This document shows, piece by piece, positions 4,523 through 5,394 of a stretch of 5,394 nt of DNA. Position 1 is the first letter of the stretch, and every line of letters begins with the position of its first letter. The stretch spans positions 1 to 5,394 of the forward strand of contig DSDB01000063.1 of the NCBI GenBank assembly GCA_011057845.1, given 5' to 3'. A program made the position numbers and the translations under genes. Source of the DNA: Phycisphaerales bacterium (GTDB taxonomy: Bacteria; Planctomycetota; Phycisphaerae; Sedimentisphaerales; Anaerobacaceae). Below the pieces are notes generated by a model. The model made no database searches, had not been told where the DNA came from, and worked only from the letters and a program-made list of their open reading frames with translations.

Positions 4523-5394
4523 ATGGCTGAAACAAACTACGACAGCGTATTTGGCAAAATGGCCGTCGAGCAGGGGCTTTGTACCGACGCGGAACTGCGC
4601 CGGGCGCTGGAGGAACTCAAATCACGCCGAAAAATCAGCCCTGTGATGCTGGAAACGCTGCTGGTGAGCTTGGGCTATATCACGCAGAGCCAGGCGCTGC
4701 GTCTGAAGGCGAGCCTCAAGGACAACAAGGCGGCGGTCCACCAGATTCCGGGATACAAGATCCTTGGCAAGCTCGGCTCCGGTGCGATGGCCATCGTCTA
4801 CAAGGCCCGCCAACTCAGTCTCAACCGCCAGGTGGCGATCAAGGTGCTTCCAAAGCGTTTCAGCGAGAACCCGGAGTACGTGGAGCGGTTCTACAAGGAG
4901 GGCCAGGCCGCCGGCAAGCTGAACCACCCGAATATCGTTCAGGCGATCGACGTGGGGGAGGCGGCCGGTTACCACTATTTCGTGATGGAGTACGTGGAGG
5001 GAAAGACGCTGGCGGATGACCTGGTGGGGGGGCAGGCGATGGATGAGCGGCAGGCGCTGGATATCATTATCCAGGTCGCTCATGCGCTGGCCCACGCGCA
5101 TCACCACGGCCTGATCCACCGCGACGTCAAGCCCAAGAATATCATGATCAGCAAGACCGGGGCCGTAAAGCTGGCGGATATGGGTCTGGCGAGGGAGATG
5201 ACGGACGTCAAGCTGGCCGAGACGGAGGCGGGCAAGGCCTACGGCACGCCTTATTACATTGCTCCGGAGCAGATTCGCGGCAAGATCGACATTGACGGGC
5301 GGGCGGATATCTATGGGCTGGGGGCCACTTTCTACCACATGGTGACCGGCCGGGTGCCGTTTATGGCCGATGACTCCGCCGAGGTGATGAAGAA
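4523..5394 (+). CDS. Eukaryotic-type Ser/Thr protein kinase with an N-terminal repeat module (C-terminal part outside the window)
   Basis: Partial gene: 290 codons are visible, open to the right edge. It transfers phosphate from ATP to Ser/Thr of unknown proteins. The kinase domain begins near residue 78. It shows the glycine loop GSGAMAIV (85-92, third Gly replaced by Ala90), VAIK with Lys107, the helix-C Glu126, HRDVKPKN (199-206) with catalytic Asp201 and Asn206, DMG in place of DFG (219-221), GTPYYIAPE (241-249) and ADIYGLG (261-267). All core catalytic residues are present, so activity is expected; Arg200 before Asp201 suggests regulation by activation-loop phosphorylation. Residues 1-75 are not kinase and hold two similar helical motifs, MAVEQGLCTDAELRRAL (13-29) and LVSLGYITQSQALRLKA (47-63), resembling the small GspE/MshE N-terminal-like repeats. 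Any transmembrane or sensor domain would lie past the edge. The ATG at 4523 is fixed by an in-frame TGA at 4514-4516; the Shine-Dalgarno is weak (GAG, 4515-4517). It is divergent from etfB. Such kinases are abundant in Planctomycetota and Myxococcota. Confidence 0.95.
   Translation, partial: MAETNYDSVFGKMAVEQGLCTDAELRRALEELKSRRKISPVMLETLLVSLGYITQSQALRLKASLKDNKAAVHQIPGYKILGKLGSGAMAIVYKARQLSLNRQVAIKVLPKRFSENPEYVERFYKEGQAAGKLNHPNIVQAIDVGEAAGYHYFVMEYVEGKTLADDLVGGQAMDERQALDIIIQVAHALAHAHHHGLIHRDVKPKNIMISKTGAVKLADMGLAREMTDVKLAETEAGKAYGTPYYIAPEQIRGKIDIDGRADIYGLGATFYHMVTGRVPFMADDSAEVMK

Noticed and set aside
4622..5338. Minus-strand open frame of 238 codons opposite the kinase
   Set aside because: The plus strand in this region encodes all the kinase catalytic motifs in order. 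The minus frame is His/Arg/Leu-rich shadow sequence.
1..5394. CRISPR arrays, insertion sequences, attachment sites, rRNA
   Set aside because: No repeat-spacer pattern, transposase frame, long terminal inverted repeats or rRNA-like sequence was seen. The window is ordinary chromosomal metabolic and signalling DNA.

Overview
The window comes from a GC-rich bacterial chromosome. It holds five genes: three complete ones and one cut off at each edge. A eukaryotic-type Ser/Thr protein kinase with an extra N-terminal domain sits next to an anaerobe-style ETF/acyl-CoA dehydrogenase cluster, and Shine-Dalgarno signals are weak. This suits Planctomycetota or a relative (Phycisphaerae-like), but it is an inference from style. 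Myxococcota, Desulfobacterota or Acidobacteriota cannot be excluded.

Layout: four genes lie on the minus strand and, in transcription order (right to left), are etfB (3291-4196), etfA (2185-3222), a long-form acyl-CoA dehydrogenase (369-2156) and a HAD-family phosphatase/phosphomutase cut by the left edge (1-295). Gaps are 68, 28 and 73 bp, with no convincing terminator between the genes, so one transcription unit is plausible at least for etfB-etfA-acd. On the plus strand, divergently, a Ser/Thr protein kinase starts at 4523 and runs off the right edge. Its reading frame is open to the edge and has no stop in the window.

The 326 bp between etfB and the kinase gene hold a candidate promoter for each direction. 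They also hold a well-formed intrinsic terminator on the plus strand that has no plus-strand gene before it, and an 11-bp bulged hairpin at the predicted 5' end of the kinase mRNA.

Functionally, the acyl-CoA dehydrogenase oxidises an acyl-CoA to the 2-enoyl-CoA and passes electrons through its FAD to the EtfA/EtfB flavoprotein encoded beside it. EtfA and EtfB carry sequence stretches of the ETF group that includes FixAB and the electron-bifurcating clostridial ETFs, so the redox partner may be NAD/ferredoxin rather than only a quinone reductase. EtfB also carries an apparent insertion of about 35 residues just after the loop that docks the dehydrogenase. Nothing in the window is clearly a new system. 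The items most worth a second look are the orphan terminator, the EtfB insertion and the kinase N-terminal module.
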